Shown here in pieces: positions 51,765 to 62,185 of a DNA stretch of 64,000 nt. This DNA comes from Orbilia blumenaviensis (taxonomy: Eukaryota; Ascomycota; Orbiliomycetes; Orbiliales; Orbiliaceae): the NCBI GenBank assembly GCA_036872755.1, contig JAVHNS010000010.1, positions 1,240,001 through 1,304,000 of the forward strand. The letters are read 5' to 3'. Made by a program: the position numbers and the translations under genes. The stretch's first letter is position 1; every line of letters begins with the position of its first letter. The notes under the pieces are model-generated. The model saw only the letters and a program-made list of their open reading frames with translations. It searched no databases and was not told the DNA's origin.

Positions 51765-54311
51765 TCACCTCCGTGGGCCGAATTGGTAAGCCGAGAACTC
51801 ATCTTCTTCTATTTTTATCCCAGTATCATCTTCAATCAGTGTCAGCCCCCAGACTGGATCGTCAGTCCAGTCTCTAGCGTTATTACCAACCTGGAAGGGA
51901 TTTTCTTCCAATTTGACTTCATCGATTTCTTCCTCCATTTGGTTTTTTCCAGCAGCGTTAGACTCACCGGGGGGTATACCATTCAGGTTCGAGGATATCG
52001 ATAAGTCATTGTTAAGGATTTTATCCACTGCCTGAGCGAGCTGCGGTTCCATGTTTAGGGCTGGGTTAATATTGGTATTACCGCCTGCTGGTTGATTGGC
52101 AATTCCATTTAGGTTATTAAACCAGGATGGGCCTTGATTTTGGTAAAAAGGCGGACTGTTCATGCCGGTGCCTACACTAGGAGACGTATAATAGTCGGGC
52201 CCAGGTACTCCAGGCCCAGGCCCGAGGCTGCCATACTCCCATCTTCTTGGAGGACGCATAATGGGGTCTCTATTCGCACCATTAGGGCCACGGGGAGGGT
52301 TATTCAGGTTTAGGTTTGCGCCGTTGTTTGGCGGTAGCTGTCCAGAATTCGAACCGATATTCGCGCCGAAATTTATTTGAGGCTGCTGGTAGTTCGGGTT
52401 TACACTCCCAACATAGTTTTGCTGGGATGGAGGATAGCTTGGGTTCGTATTTGGGATTGGGTTGAGCCGAGGTTGCTGAGGCTGCACCTGTTGCGGATGG
52501 TTCTGATTTGCGTTACCGCCAACATTTGACTGAGGCTGAAGATTATTCTGGGGCGCATTTCCACCAGCATTTGGCCGGGAGGGTGGGTCATTTTGAGCTG
52601 GGCCCCGAACATTTGGCTGGGGAGGCGGGTTGTTCTGGCCTACATTCCCAGAGTTTTGCTGCGGTTGTGGGGCATTCTGCTGGCGTTGCTGCTTTAAATA
52701 ATCTAAAAATTTCAGAACCGTCTTATCATTATCTCCCATTTCTCTTTCATATGATTCTTGTCGCCGGGCTTCTCTGTCCTGCCGTCGTTGGCCCCGTCGT
52801 TGCTCTTGCCTCTGCAGTTCCTCTCTCAGTTGTTGCTGTCTTCGCTCCTCCGCTTTAATATCCTCTTTCAAACGGTCCATTTGTTGCCTGTATTGTTGTT
52901 GTATTCTTTCAACTTCTACCTGCTTCCGTTGTCGGTTTGGAGCTACGTCGAGTTGCTGGTATAATCTCCATCTTTCAGCTGGTGGTAGTTGGTCCCAGTT
53001 GGGCGTATTGGCTATTAAGTCTTGGACTGCATTATTCACCTGCTTGTTTCTTTCGTTTGTGAGTTCTCTCCATTTAGCACCTCTTTCTTGCGACGAAAGC
53101 TGTGCCCAGTTAGGGTTCCTTTGTAGCAGCTCAGCTAGTATTTCCTTGGTATTGATACGTGATCTGGCTTTTTGAGATTCAGTGATGGGCGGCCCTGTGT
53201 ATCGTTCTTCCGTCTCAATCACCATATCACTTTGTGGCACTACTCCAGCGTTTCCAGGTCCTGTGCCTTGTATTTCAGAGCCGGATTGTATAGACTGGGG
53301 TACATTGCCTTGGCTTTGAGCCTGTTCCTCAAAGGATCGATATGCTGCCTGCTGGAGGGCAAGTTCCACCTCTGCATTGGTTTGAGCACCAGGAATGGTA
53401 GCTTTTATTCTTTCCTCTTCTATTTTTTCACCCCCATTTACGCCTTCCTCTGAGAGGTCGTCGTCGCTCTCGTCAACATCACCCCCAGACATTAAATGTT
53501 GGTAGGCTGGGGGAGGGCTTAGGAATGCCCCACGACCGAGATTTGAAGGGACCAGTCCCAACCCTACCTGTATACCGCGATCCACCTTATCGTTTGCTGA
53601 TATATTGATATCGCCAGGGAGCCGAAGAGAAATAATATTTGGCGGACTGGACAAATCTCCACTCCCATCCCACCGATGGTCATTAGGGTCTACCATAGTT
53701 TTGTCGTTATTGGGACCGATATTAATGACCCTGACAGCATCAAGGAAAACCTGAAATTCCTCTTCATTGGTCGCCTTCCCCCCTCCCCGACTCGGTGACT
53801 CACGGACTGCCATAGCCCCTTGAGGGATGAGCCTGTCGCCGTGAAACCAGACACTACCGAAAGGAATGTCGCCATAATGTCCAATTGAAAGGTCACTCAT
53901 GCCGAACTCATCTGCAAAGGGTAAAATTTTGGGGAAATATACCGCTTGTCTCGTATACGGTACTGGATAGAAATGGATTATGATGTTTGGTAAGCCTTCG
54001 CATTTAGTGTTTTTCCAGAAACCCATCCATCCAAGCGGGTCCCGCCATGCTTTTGGCTCCTCGGCTCCTTCTCTAAAGCCATCATCCTGGGGCCCAAAAT
54101 TTGTAATTGAGAATCCTGTTACTGGATGCCCGCCGGCCGATCCAGCCCCAGAGCATCTTTTTACGCCGGTGTGAACTTTGGTGTTGTACCACTCCCGCTT
54201 GAGCATGTCATTTTCATCCTCTACATTTCGCTCCAGACGGAAGGCCCAGCCGTAAACAAGGGGGGCTTTTAGCAGGGCTAGTGTGAAGGGATAGAAGGTT
54301 GATAAGCGCAT
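51765..54311 (-). CDS. Large secreted Q/N/P-rich protein, 848 aa, unknown function
   Basis: An unbroken single-exon frame from the ATG at 54311. The N-terminus is a signal peptide (about 1-21, FTLALLKAPLVYG core). Residues about 50-250 look folded, with two Cys (KRCSGAGSAGG and KCEGLPN), many aromatics and a WFHGDRLIPQG segment. Residues 280-430 are acidic and Gln-rich. Two short related helices follow, PNWAQLSSQERGAKWREL and PNWDQLPPAERWRLYQQL, about 35 residues apart. An Arg/Gln/Glu coiled coil spans about 470-540. From about 545 to 760 the chain is Asn/Pro/Gln-rich with NxGGNxxQN-type repeats. The acidic tail has a Trp pair. There is no GPI or membrane anchor. I recognise no domain. An 848-codon frame with signal peptide is certainly a gene. 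Confidence 0.8.
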   Translation of the reverse strand: MRLSTFYPFTLALLKAPLVYGWAFRLERNVEDENDMLKREWYNTKVHTGVKRCSGAGSAGGHPVTGFSITNFGPQDDGFREGAEEPKAWRDPLGWMGFWKNTKCEGLPNIIIHFYPVPYTRQAVYFPKILPFADEFGMSDLSIGHYGDIPFGSVWFHGDRLIPQGAMAVRESPSRGGGKATNEEEFQVFLDAVRVINIGPNNDKTMVDPNDHRWDGSGDLSSPPNIISLRLPGDINISANDKVDRGIQVGLGLVPSNLGRGAFLSPPPAYQHLMSGGDVDESDDDLSEEGVNGGEKIEEERIKATIPGAQTNAEVELALQQAAYRSFEEQAQSQGNVPQSIQSGSEIQGTGPGNAGVVPQSDMVIETEERYTGPPITESQKARSRINTKEILAELLQRNPNWAQLSSQERGAKWRELTNERNKQVNNAVQDLIANTPNWDQLPPAERWRLYQQLDVAPNRQRKQVEVERIQQQYRQQMDRLKEDIKAEERRQQQLREELQRQEQRRGQRRQDREARRQESYEREMGDNDKTVLKFLDYLKQQRQQNAPQPQQNSGNVGQNNPPPQPNVRGPAQNDPPSRPNAGGNAPQNNLQPQSNVGGNANQNHPQQVQPQQPRLNPIPNTNPSYPPSQQNYVGSVNPNYQQPQINFGANIGSNSGQLPPNNGANLNLNNPPRGPNGANRDPIMRPPRRWEYGSLGPGPGVPGPDYYTSPSVGTGMNSPPFYQNQGPSWFNNLNGIANQPAGGNTNINPALNMEPQLAQAVDKILNNDLSISSNLNGIPPGESNAAGKNQMEEEIDEVKLEENPFQVGNNARDWTDDPVWGLTLIEDDTGIKIEEDEFSAYQFGPRR

Positions 54312-55045
54312 TAGGTAGATTGATCTGAAATTAAGTACTGTGCAGGCCGGACCTAGCGCTATAGCTATAGTGCTAAAGCGTACTTCTTGTAATGCTATGC
54401 TGAATTATATTGGATTCGTGAAGTTATCCTGCTGATCCTGAACCACGTTCCTAATAAGGAGAACACTCCATGTGAAGCCCATGTGTGTCCTCATAGTACC
54501 GAGAGACAAATATACTACGATGAAATAATAAACTAACGTGCGCTTTAAGTTCGGGGAGTCGTTTTGCGACGATACTGCGTACATTCTTGCCGTAAGCGTT
54601 TGTGTTGTGTGTTATTTTGACATTACCATTTTGGGCGACAACCGGGCTGCTATTTTTGGTGGAACCCCTGACGACGTCGCAACACTAAGCTGGCTCCAAA
54701 CGTCGAGAGTCTGCCTTATACGAGTTGGTTCCGTCATTCCATTCCTCGCTCGGCCCACAAAACCCTCGGGCTTCTGATCTTCCTCCGTCACAATGAGTAG
54801 GAGTGTTAGCTGTTGCGTCCTCCTCTCCTCCTTCAAAGCCACCGCCTCTCTAAGTTGCAGCACAATTCCGGGTTTCTTGTCAAGTCGGTTCGCTGGTTGA
54901 GCTTTGACTTCGAGGGACAGCCATTACCTGCTGCCGAATATTAATACCCTCTCAGGTTAGCCCGTATTCTCGGCTCCAACCTGCCGGCTGGACTGCATAT
55001 CGGCCCATCTCCACTCTGCGGGAGCTTGCAGATACATCACGGACG
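54312..55045. other. Divergent promoter region
   Basis: 734 bp between the divergent 51.8-kb gene and mid1. A near-perfect palindrome AGCGCTATAGCTATAGTGCT lies near 54356. No gene is seen. Confidence 0.5.
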
Positions 55046-57048
55046 ATGGCGTTCACGATATCTTGCCCTCGGCTGACACCGCTTCAATCGCGTGTCGCTG
55101 TCTCTTCGTTTGCAACAGCACTCATGATCGCGCTGCTAGTGCTTTGGACATTACCCCCGTCAGCATATTCGCAGTCAATACCTGATCTTGGCGGTGTCCA
55201 TCGGGTGCACCACCATCACCACCCCTCCGAAGCCTCCTCCGAAACCTCGGAAAGTGATCGGTCGCCAGTCCTTCAAGGAATTAGTCCATTTTTTAATCCG
55301 CTTATACAATCGACAGTAGAGTCGCAGTCATGGGCAGATACGACATCTCCTAAGGACGCTGAGCTTCACGATCTATTACCAGGACTTCTCCAAGAACGTC
55401 AAGGAGGCCAATTCCTTAACTCGCTTGTCAAAGACCAGCATCGCAACTTCAACATCCAACCAGGCGAAACACAGCTATGGGGGCTTGACACTGAACAACT
55501 CTTTGCCGATGCTGGCAGGAGTGGTTCCTCTAATGTCTTCGTTGATATTGAGAAGAATAGCCGTATTAGAACTGTTTATTTCGGATTCAATACATGCTGG
55601 GGTCCCACTGCACCCAACAACACCAGAGCGTTCCCACCAAATCTTACCTTGTACGCTTCCAACTCAACTTCTAATAAATCGCCTGGTCCGTCCGCCAATC
55701 CTCGTCAGCAGATCGTTGTCCCCGTAATCGAAGGCTTTGCCAATGTCACTGTCAATGCAAGTTCAACTGTCTATCTTTCCGTTGTCGCCCCTAATATCAC
55801 TGCCGAAATGGGAAACTTTACCGGCTTCTGGAATTATGAAATCATTGCCTCAACAAAGCGAGCTTATTATGGCTGGTATAACTACCAAAACCTCTACCTC
55901 ATCGACAGCGATTCTTCAAATGCTCTTTTGATCTCGGGCAACGAAACTGCATACGACAGAACCGCCAACGTATCGACTATCAAACCCCCGTATACTTTTT
56001 TTGCCCACCCAGCCAATGACACGTCTTTAACTGGTTTAAGGAGGAGTTGGTGTGGGCTTAAGTCCCGTGCGAGCCTTAGTGCTGCGAGCGGCGATATTTC
56101 GATGACAAGGCGAGGCCTGGGCAATAAGGTCAAAGAGCAGATATACTTAAAAGGGCTAAAACCTAATATGACATATAACATCTGGCTGGCAAAGCAGAAT
56201 AATGAAACAGTAGGCGGCTTCATATATTCTGCAGTCAATCTTACAACTAAATCAGGTACGACCCTTTTTCTTTTTCTTTCTAAAATTAAATCACTGTGCT
56301 CGAAAGCTAACTCGTAGATACAGATGGTAATTGTCGGGTTATATACGACCTTGAATTTTGCTCCGAGGTGGCATATGCGGTTCCTACGAATGACACGATA
56401 TTCCAAAGCATGCCTCGCCTAGCTCAATTCTATGATACGTACGCATCTTCCTGGTACTCCAACTTCTCCTACTCGCTACAGCAGGTGCAATGCAATACGA
56501 CCTCGGATCGGAAATATTCTCACCTTAGAAGCTGTAGCGACTGTGACAAAGCCTACAAGACATGGCTGTGTGCGACTACGATCCCTCGGTGTGCAGATTA
56601 CAGCAGTGATGCAACCTTTCTTGCGGAACGAAGCCGTAGCGATGGGGATTCGGGACCCACGAAGGCTTTCCTAGAGGATGGGCGTATAGTAGATATAGAG
56701 CTTGGGAACGTAACCAACGATGGATCAACGCCCCAGGTTTTTAAATCTGCTAGTAGGAATGTGCTGATAGACGAGGTTGTGAGCCCAGGTCCGTATAAGG
56801 AGATCAAACCGTGTATGGATTTATGTTGGAGTCTTGTTCAGAGTTGTCCCGCGAGTTTAGGGTTCAGCTGCCCTGGGGGCAGTCGTGGTGGCGATAGCTA
56901 CGGGTGGAGAAGTGATGATGGCGATATAACGTGTAGCTACCTGGGGGCAGCGTACTTTTTGAGTGCGGCCACAAAAGCTATGGGGCTTTTGGGGGGAGGA
57001 TGGGCCTTGGTGGTTACGGCTGTGGCGGCGGCGGTAGCAATTGTATAA
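55046..57048 (+). CDS. mid1: Stretch-activated calcium channel subunit Mid1
   Basis: Mid1 partners Cch1 in the high-affinity calcium influx system of the plasma membrane/ER, needed for wall-stress survival and hyphal growth. Exons are 55046-56255 and 56318-57048, with a 62-bp intron (GTACGA donor, GCTAAC branch, TCGTAG acceptor), giving 646 aa. A hydrophobic N-terminal segment (about 20-42) is the signal/anchor. The large extracellular domain has many N-X-S/T glycosylation sites. The Cys-rich C-terminal region carries the family hallmark: RSCSDCDKAYKTWLCATTIPRC, shortened here to its core DCDKAYKTWLC, then KPCMDLCWSLVQSCP and LGFSCP. A C-terminal hydrophobic stretch (about 625-646) could be a membrane or GPI-type segment. 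The length agrees with filamentous-fungal Mid1 proteins. Confidence 0.93.
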
Positions 57049-57746
57049 ATAGTGTGTCCCTGAAGTTGTTGGGAGAAGATGCATTCGTTAATATTTTTGA
57101 TACCTCATGATCGGTTAGCGTTCATTGCTTGTGTATGATAATTGTACTAGTATAAACAAAATCGGCAGAACTGGTGGCGTTTTTTTGAGTTCTAATTGCC
57201 TTTACTTATATGGCTAATATTCTGAAAGGCTTTGAGACTCTGGTGGCAGTCTCATACTTACAAAGAAGGTTTGGGTATCCTAGGGTGGCCTCAGCACTGG
57301 TTTATGGGTACGAGAGATCTAACCGCATCCACAGAATCCGCAAATTAGTCCCGTGTACCTGGATGTTCGGACCTTGTCTGTGTATCCTAGATAACACTAA
57401 TTCTAAGTTGAATGTAGTCGATCTACTAGATCACAGAATAGACACGACTGTCAGTGCATGCGGCAATTACGAACAAGTACTAGACTCGCGATAGGAATAT
57501 GTAGTTTAAGAGATATTATATCCTGGTGTAACTTCCTCGGACGTTGTATGACATTAATGATAGTGTACAGTGTCTATTATGAATGGGTATAAATTTATTA
57601 TGACCGCTCTCGCGCGGTCAATTGATCAACTGGTTAATCCTCAATGTCTTAACCCTTTAATCGAACTCCTCGACTAAAACTGTGATTTTTTGACATGGGC
57701 TAGGTGACTATTAGGAGTTATTGGTTAGTGTTTATATCAGTATATT
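57049..57746. other. Convergent spacer
   Basis: Between mid1 and the hydrophobin gene. A plus ATG frame at 57210-57494 (94 codons) has no motif and overlaps likely mid1 3' UTR. A short hairpin GACCGC...GCGGTC lies at about 57602-57619. Confidence 0.4.
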
Positions 57747-58156
57747 TTAGATGAAGGGACATACCTGTGCGAGGTTTTGGGCAGTTTTGGGATCGAACAT
57801 CCCAGCGGAACAGCAAGCGGGTACACCGAAACAAACCCTAGCGAGGCTCACCTTCAAGACTGAGGAGGCAAAAAATAATAATACAGATATTAGCCCTTTA
57901 ATTTATAAGAAATATTATAATCATAGTTGGAAAACTTACACTCTGGGTCTGTCAAAGGCAGAGGGTAACAACTATTGTCTATAATATTTTTTTTAGAGTC
58001 TGCTGCACAGCAGGACACAGTGAGCCCGAAGTCGCAGTTTCCGGCAACATCACCGACGGTGAGGGCTTTGGGGAGTTTCTCTACGAAACTAGTACTAGGA
58101 ATAGTAGCCACGGCAGTTGCGACTACCATTAAGATAGAGATGATTGACCTGTACAT
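57747..58156 (-). CDS. Hydrophobin-like small secreted protein, 109 aa
   Basis: Hydrophobins self-assemble at air-water interfaces, coating hyphae and spores. Exon 1 is 58156-57940 and exon 2 is 57859-57747; the 80-bp intron has GTAAGT, a GGGCTAATATC branch site and CTCAG. Splicing is required: the unspliced frame lacks four of the cysteines. The 109-aa product has a signal peptide (about 1-18, SIISILMVVATAVA). It has exactly eight Cys in the order C-CC-C-C-CC-C, with spacings 7, 12, 18, 5 and 16. The C1-C2, C5-C6 and C7-C8 gaps suit class I, while the short 12-residue gap after the first CC is nearer class II, so it is an intermediate type. The last residues are VCPFI and a stop; a GTATGT there could in principle be a donor, but the eighth Cys is already encoded. 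Confidence 0.85.
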
Positions 58157-59574
58157 TTTTGTAGAGATGTAATCGCAAGATTTAAATAAGACGAACGCGA
58201 ACTGTAAATTTTTTTGCGAGGTAGAGGGCTCGGTTACTTGAAGAGCAGAGTGATATTTAGAGGGCAAATAAATCCTACGGGTTTCCCTCCATTATATAGA
58301 GACCGTATCATTATTTTTATATTATATTCTCCTACGCATACCTAGTGTATGTAAGTGGTGCTATTCGTGCGAAATCTGGGATAATCGCGAGGAACGGCGG
58401 GGACAGGGGCTTTAATTAAGGCATGGTAATCAACTACTAGTTTGGGTATAGAGTAGGTGCTTTCATTGCTCGGGCAAAGTATACTAAGTTAGTAGCGAAC
58501 ATACCAATGAACCGTTGATATGCAGGCACCGTTTCTATACTTCAAGCTTCAACGAATCCCAGCCTGTGTTTCCATCGTTACATTTGTAAACTTGAGTGTT
58601 TTGGCCCTCTGGAATTTTCTCCTGTGTTGCCTGGCACCACGAGGCCAGTCTACAGGATAAAATTAAAAAAACTGCCTGGAATTGGAAAAGACATGTTAAT
58701 ACACATCAAATGGTCATATTTATAAGTGGTATTGGCCTCATAAGCCAGCTTTGCCAAGAATGTAATGGGATTTTGTAGCAGCGTCGAGGCTAGCATCCTT
58801 CCATTATTTATCCTTTCTTGAGAAGGGACGTTTTTCATGCACGCTGATTACATATACACACCTACAAATCTATTTTATAGTTAGATCGAGAGAGTGGTCA
58901 GTATGCGGATGGTGTGAACCCTAGTTTTAATCTAATGTAGACGTTCGACCTCGATTCAAACATGTAGATCCGTTGACATGCAAAAGGCAACAAAACTATA
59001 TACAGGAGCAACAAGACTTCTTATTTATAAAAGGAAAAGAAAAGCCGAGATAAATTAGGGCACCCGAAATGCCTTGCAAGCTTGTCTGGCGCACTAGTCC
59101 CTACATAGGTAGGTTATTACAAGAGTCTCTATCAGTGATGAGTACATATATGCATAACGGATGTATATCTATAGATCTATGCTTCCCCGCTGACAAGATG
59201 ATAGCATATATTGGCCTCTCGATATTTACTTTCATATCAAGTCTAAGGAGGAGAAATTTACCAATAGTAACCAGTTAACTAAATGGACTATGGTTTTTTT
59301 TTTTTTTTTTTTTTTTTTTCTTGAAGTATGCTGATCCTCTGGTACGAGTACGTATCTATACTCAGATCTCCTACTAGTGCCAATCTCGGTTTAGATTTTG
59401 TTCGAAGACATCCATTAGAGTAATTTATGGAACATATAGGTGAGTTAAACAAGAGGCAATATGCATTCATTCTGAGTTTTCAATCCGATTGCCAATAAGA
59501 TAAATTCGGAGTGGGTAGGGAGGGGAAGCGATCTATAAAACGTTTATATATTATAACTGATTGCGGTCAAGACC
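58157..59574. other. Spacer, no gene seen
   Basis: AT-rich, with a 26-T run at 59294-59319. No coding frame of note. Confidence 0.5.
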
Positions 59575-62185
59575 TCATTGTTCGGGTGGGCTCCGCCAAC
59601 GATCGAAGCCGGAGCTGGGGGTGTCTCCTCCTGGAGTATTGTAATCCCTTGGAGGGGTTGGGGAGTACACTGGTAAAGGCAAATTGCCCTGTACGAACTC
59701 TAGATACCCAGGCGGGAGCTCGTGTGGGTAATCCGTACCATGGACATAAGCCGTAATGCCCTTGAAAAGTATCTCTTGGTCTTCCTCCGACCAGATGTCC
59801 CATGGAACCCCATTCCAAACCAAAATGCGGAGATTAATGCTACTAGGTCCCCTCATCGCCGCATTTATACGCTGGGCGTATCCTTCTATTCTGACGGAAA
59901 GAGCATTAACTTCTTGTGTATGCTTAAGCTTGGCGAGTTCTTTGAGATCTTCAATTGCGGCAAGGGAGCGAGTTTCAGGATCTGGTTCGACATCTAGGCG
60001 GCGAGACAGATAGGTCGCTAAAAGTCCTGAAACTATTGCTGTACCTGTTTAAATTCAAACCAACATTCAAGTTGTGTCTCGATATTAGCAGATGCCCACA
60101 TATTATTTGATATCCGCTACAACGCCAATATATATAGATTAAGCTTAATTAAACGCTTTGTGTTTGGGGGATGGTTGATGTATTCTATCTGGTCGTCACT
60201 ATTGAATTCAGTCTTTACACATACCAAACGAAGTGCCTTGGTCACCCTCAAAGAACTTCCAGAGAGGCATCGGACCCGGCGGTGCCCTTGGGTCGGTTAG
60301 CTTGGCTGTAACGCAGCCCATTGGAGCGTAAACCATGTTAGGGTGAGTGGGGGCAGATTGAGCCGCATCTCTCTGGTCCAGATCTAACCCGCCAACAATC
60401 ACCACCTTCGAGCCTGGGCGTTTATTTAAATAATTCACAAATGCCGAATCCGGCGGCGTGTCCTGTATATTAAGAATAATTAAGAGCAATGTTAGTAGAC
60501 AATCAGCTGGTGCGGATGATTGTGCATGCACCTCCCATCTGAGTTTCTCATTTCAGACTTGGGTATAAGTAGCAGGTGGCCGCCGATACACCAAATTCTA
60601 CATGCTCGACCAATATCTCGTGAATATAATATGGTACTTAAATATGCATCTAGCTTGGTACCTAAGTGTGTGCTGTGTGGGGAGAAGTGACTTACTGGGT
60701 CGCCATTTCCGGCGCTTGTGACCACAATCACGTGTGGCAGCTGCTCTATACGTCCTACGATCTCTAGTAACAACCTGTCGTCGAAAGCTACATCACGACC
60801 ACCCCAGGATAGATTGAGAACGCATGGTCGCCCCAAATTTGGCCCTGTCATGTGGTCGTACACTTTAAGCAGTATATCAACAAACGCAGATTTATGGTAG
60901 GCTCCATCGCCAGTTATGAAAGGCGCAATGACAAGTTCAGCGTTCTGGGCGACTCCACTGAATAGGCCAACTATTTTCCCTGCCACTTTGGTTCCGTGCC
61001 CCCGCTGTCCTAATCCTTCTATATTTCGGTTACCGAGTGTTGCTATCTCCTCGGGGCCCCATCCCTTATCTTGAGGGTAATAGTCGTGATGAAGCCAGGT
61101 TATTTTTGTGCCCACAAATTCCTGTCCAGTAATACACATAGTGAATTAGCGTTAGGGTGTTTTATGCGTATAGCCGCTCTCCCTCTTGGCAGAGTAGAGG
61201 TTTCTCATCACTTTGTGGAGCCGCTTATATAATTATTCAGCGAGGGAGGGAAGGGCGGGTGGAGTAACGACTTACAGGGTGGTCAGGGTTAAACCCAGTA
61301 TCTACAACGTAAACCACCACCCCTTCTCCAGGGTTTTGATAGTGATAATATGCCGATGCGAGAGTAAGCGGTAGCGGAACCGAATTAATACTGGGGAAGA
61401 ACGGCCAAGACAACGCTGACATGCCTGGAAGTGCCCATCTCGAAACCGCATAGTCGGTTCCCGGGATATCTCGTTCTATATGTCCAGCCCACCATTCTGG
61501 GACTACCCCGTGCACCATATTCTCATATGGTTGGCTCCACCAGAGATTTCTTCTGTTGGCGTCCACAACACCGCCGTGGAGTATCCTTATAGAACATTCA
61601 CCAAACTATCGAGTATATTTTATGTTAGCAAACCATCGGGAGGTTGTAATCCAGATTTATGAATCCTCAAATCGAGTGGGTAGATCTTACAAGAGCTTGG
61701 AAATTTTGCACGACCCCATCCATAGTTGCCTCTAACATACTCAGGAATTCTCGCCCGAGTAGGTCTGGTTCTGGTGGCTCATGGTAAGATACTTCTGGGG
61801 TAATCTCACGAACCCACCGGGTTCCATCTGCCCTAACCACCAGACCATCGAAAGGCAGTTCAAAACCGTAAGCAACCACCCCGAACTCTCTGCTTTCATA
61901 CCTCTGTATGGACCGCCTTCGCGGCGGCAATAACGGGAAATCGCGTAACCGCCCAGTCGTAAACTCTCTATCAATTGCGTCAAACAGCGCTTTCTCCTTG
62001 CGCCTTTGTGGCCAGACCCCACAGAGTATTTGAGTACGTTGAAAACCCCAGGCGCCTACTTTGGGCGGGAAAGACCTAATGTTCGAGATACTTCCTGTAG
62101 GCCCTGGCTGCCATACGACACCAGGCGTGCTAAGCAAAGCATGTAAGTCTTGGTAAAATATCGGACCGACAAGTGCTGCGGCCAT
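59575..62185 (-). CDS. Subtilisin-like serine protease (S8 family), 652 aa or longer
   Basis: Five exons: 62185-61691, 61605-61276, 61121-60696, 60462-60225 and 60044-59575, all GT-AG and in phase. The catalytic set is complete: Asp267 in VVYVVDTGFNPDHP, His317 in GQRGHGTKVAGKIVG, oxyanion Asn414 in VVTSAGNGDP and Ser495 in GDQGTSFGTAIVSGL. The Ser is two codons before an exon border. There is no signal peptide at this ATG and no recognisable I9 propeptide. Instead about 260 residues of unknown sequence precede the catalytic Asp, and about 150 follow Ser495, ending Pro/Ser-rich. The N-terminal start is uncertain: an acceptor-like TTAG at about 62216 lies just upstream with an open frame after it, so earlier exons may exist. 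As drawn it would be cytosolic; a secreted form would need that missing exon. Confidence 0.85.
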
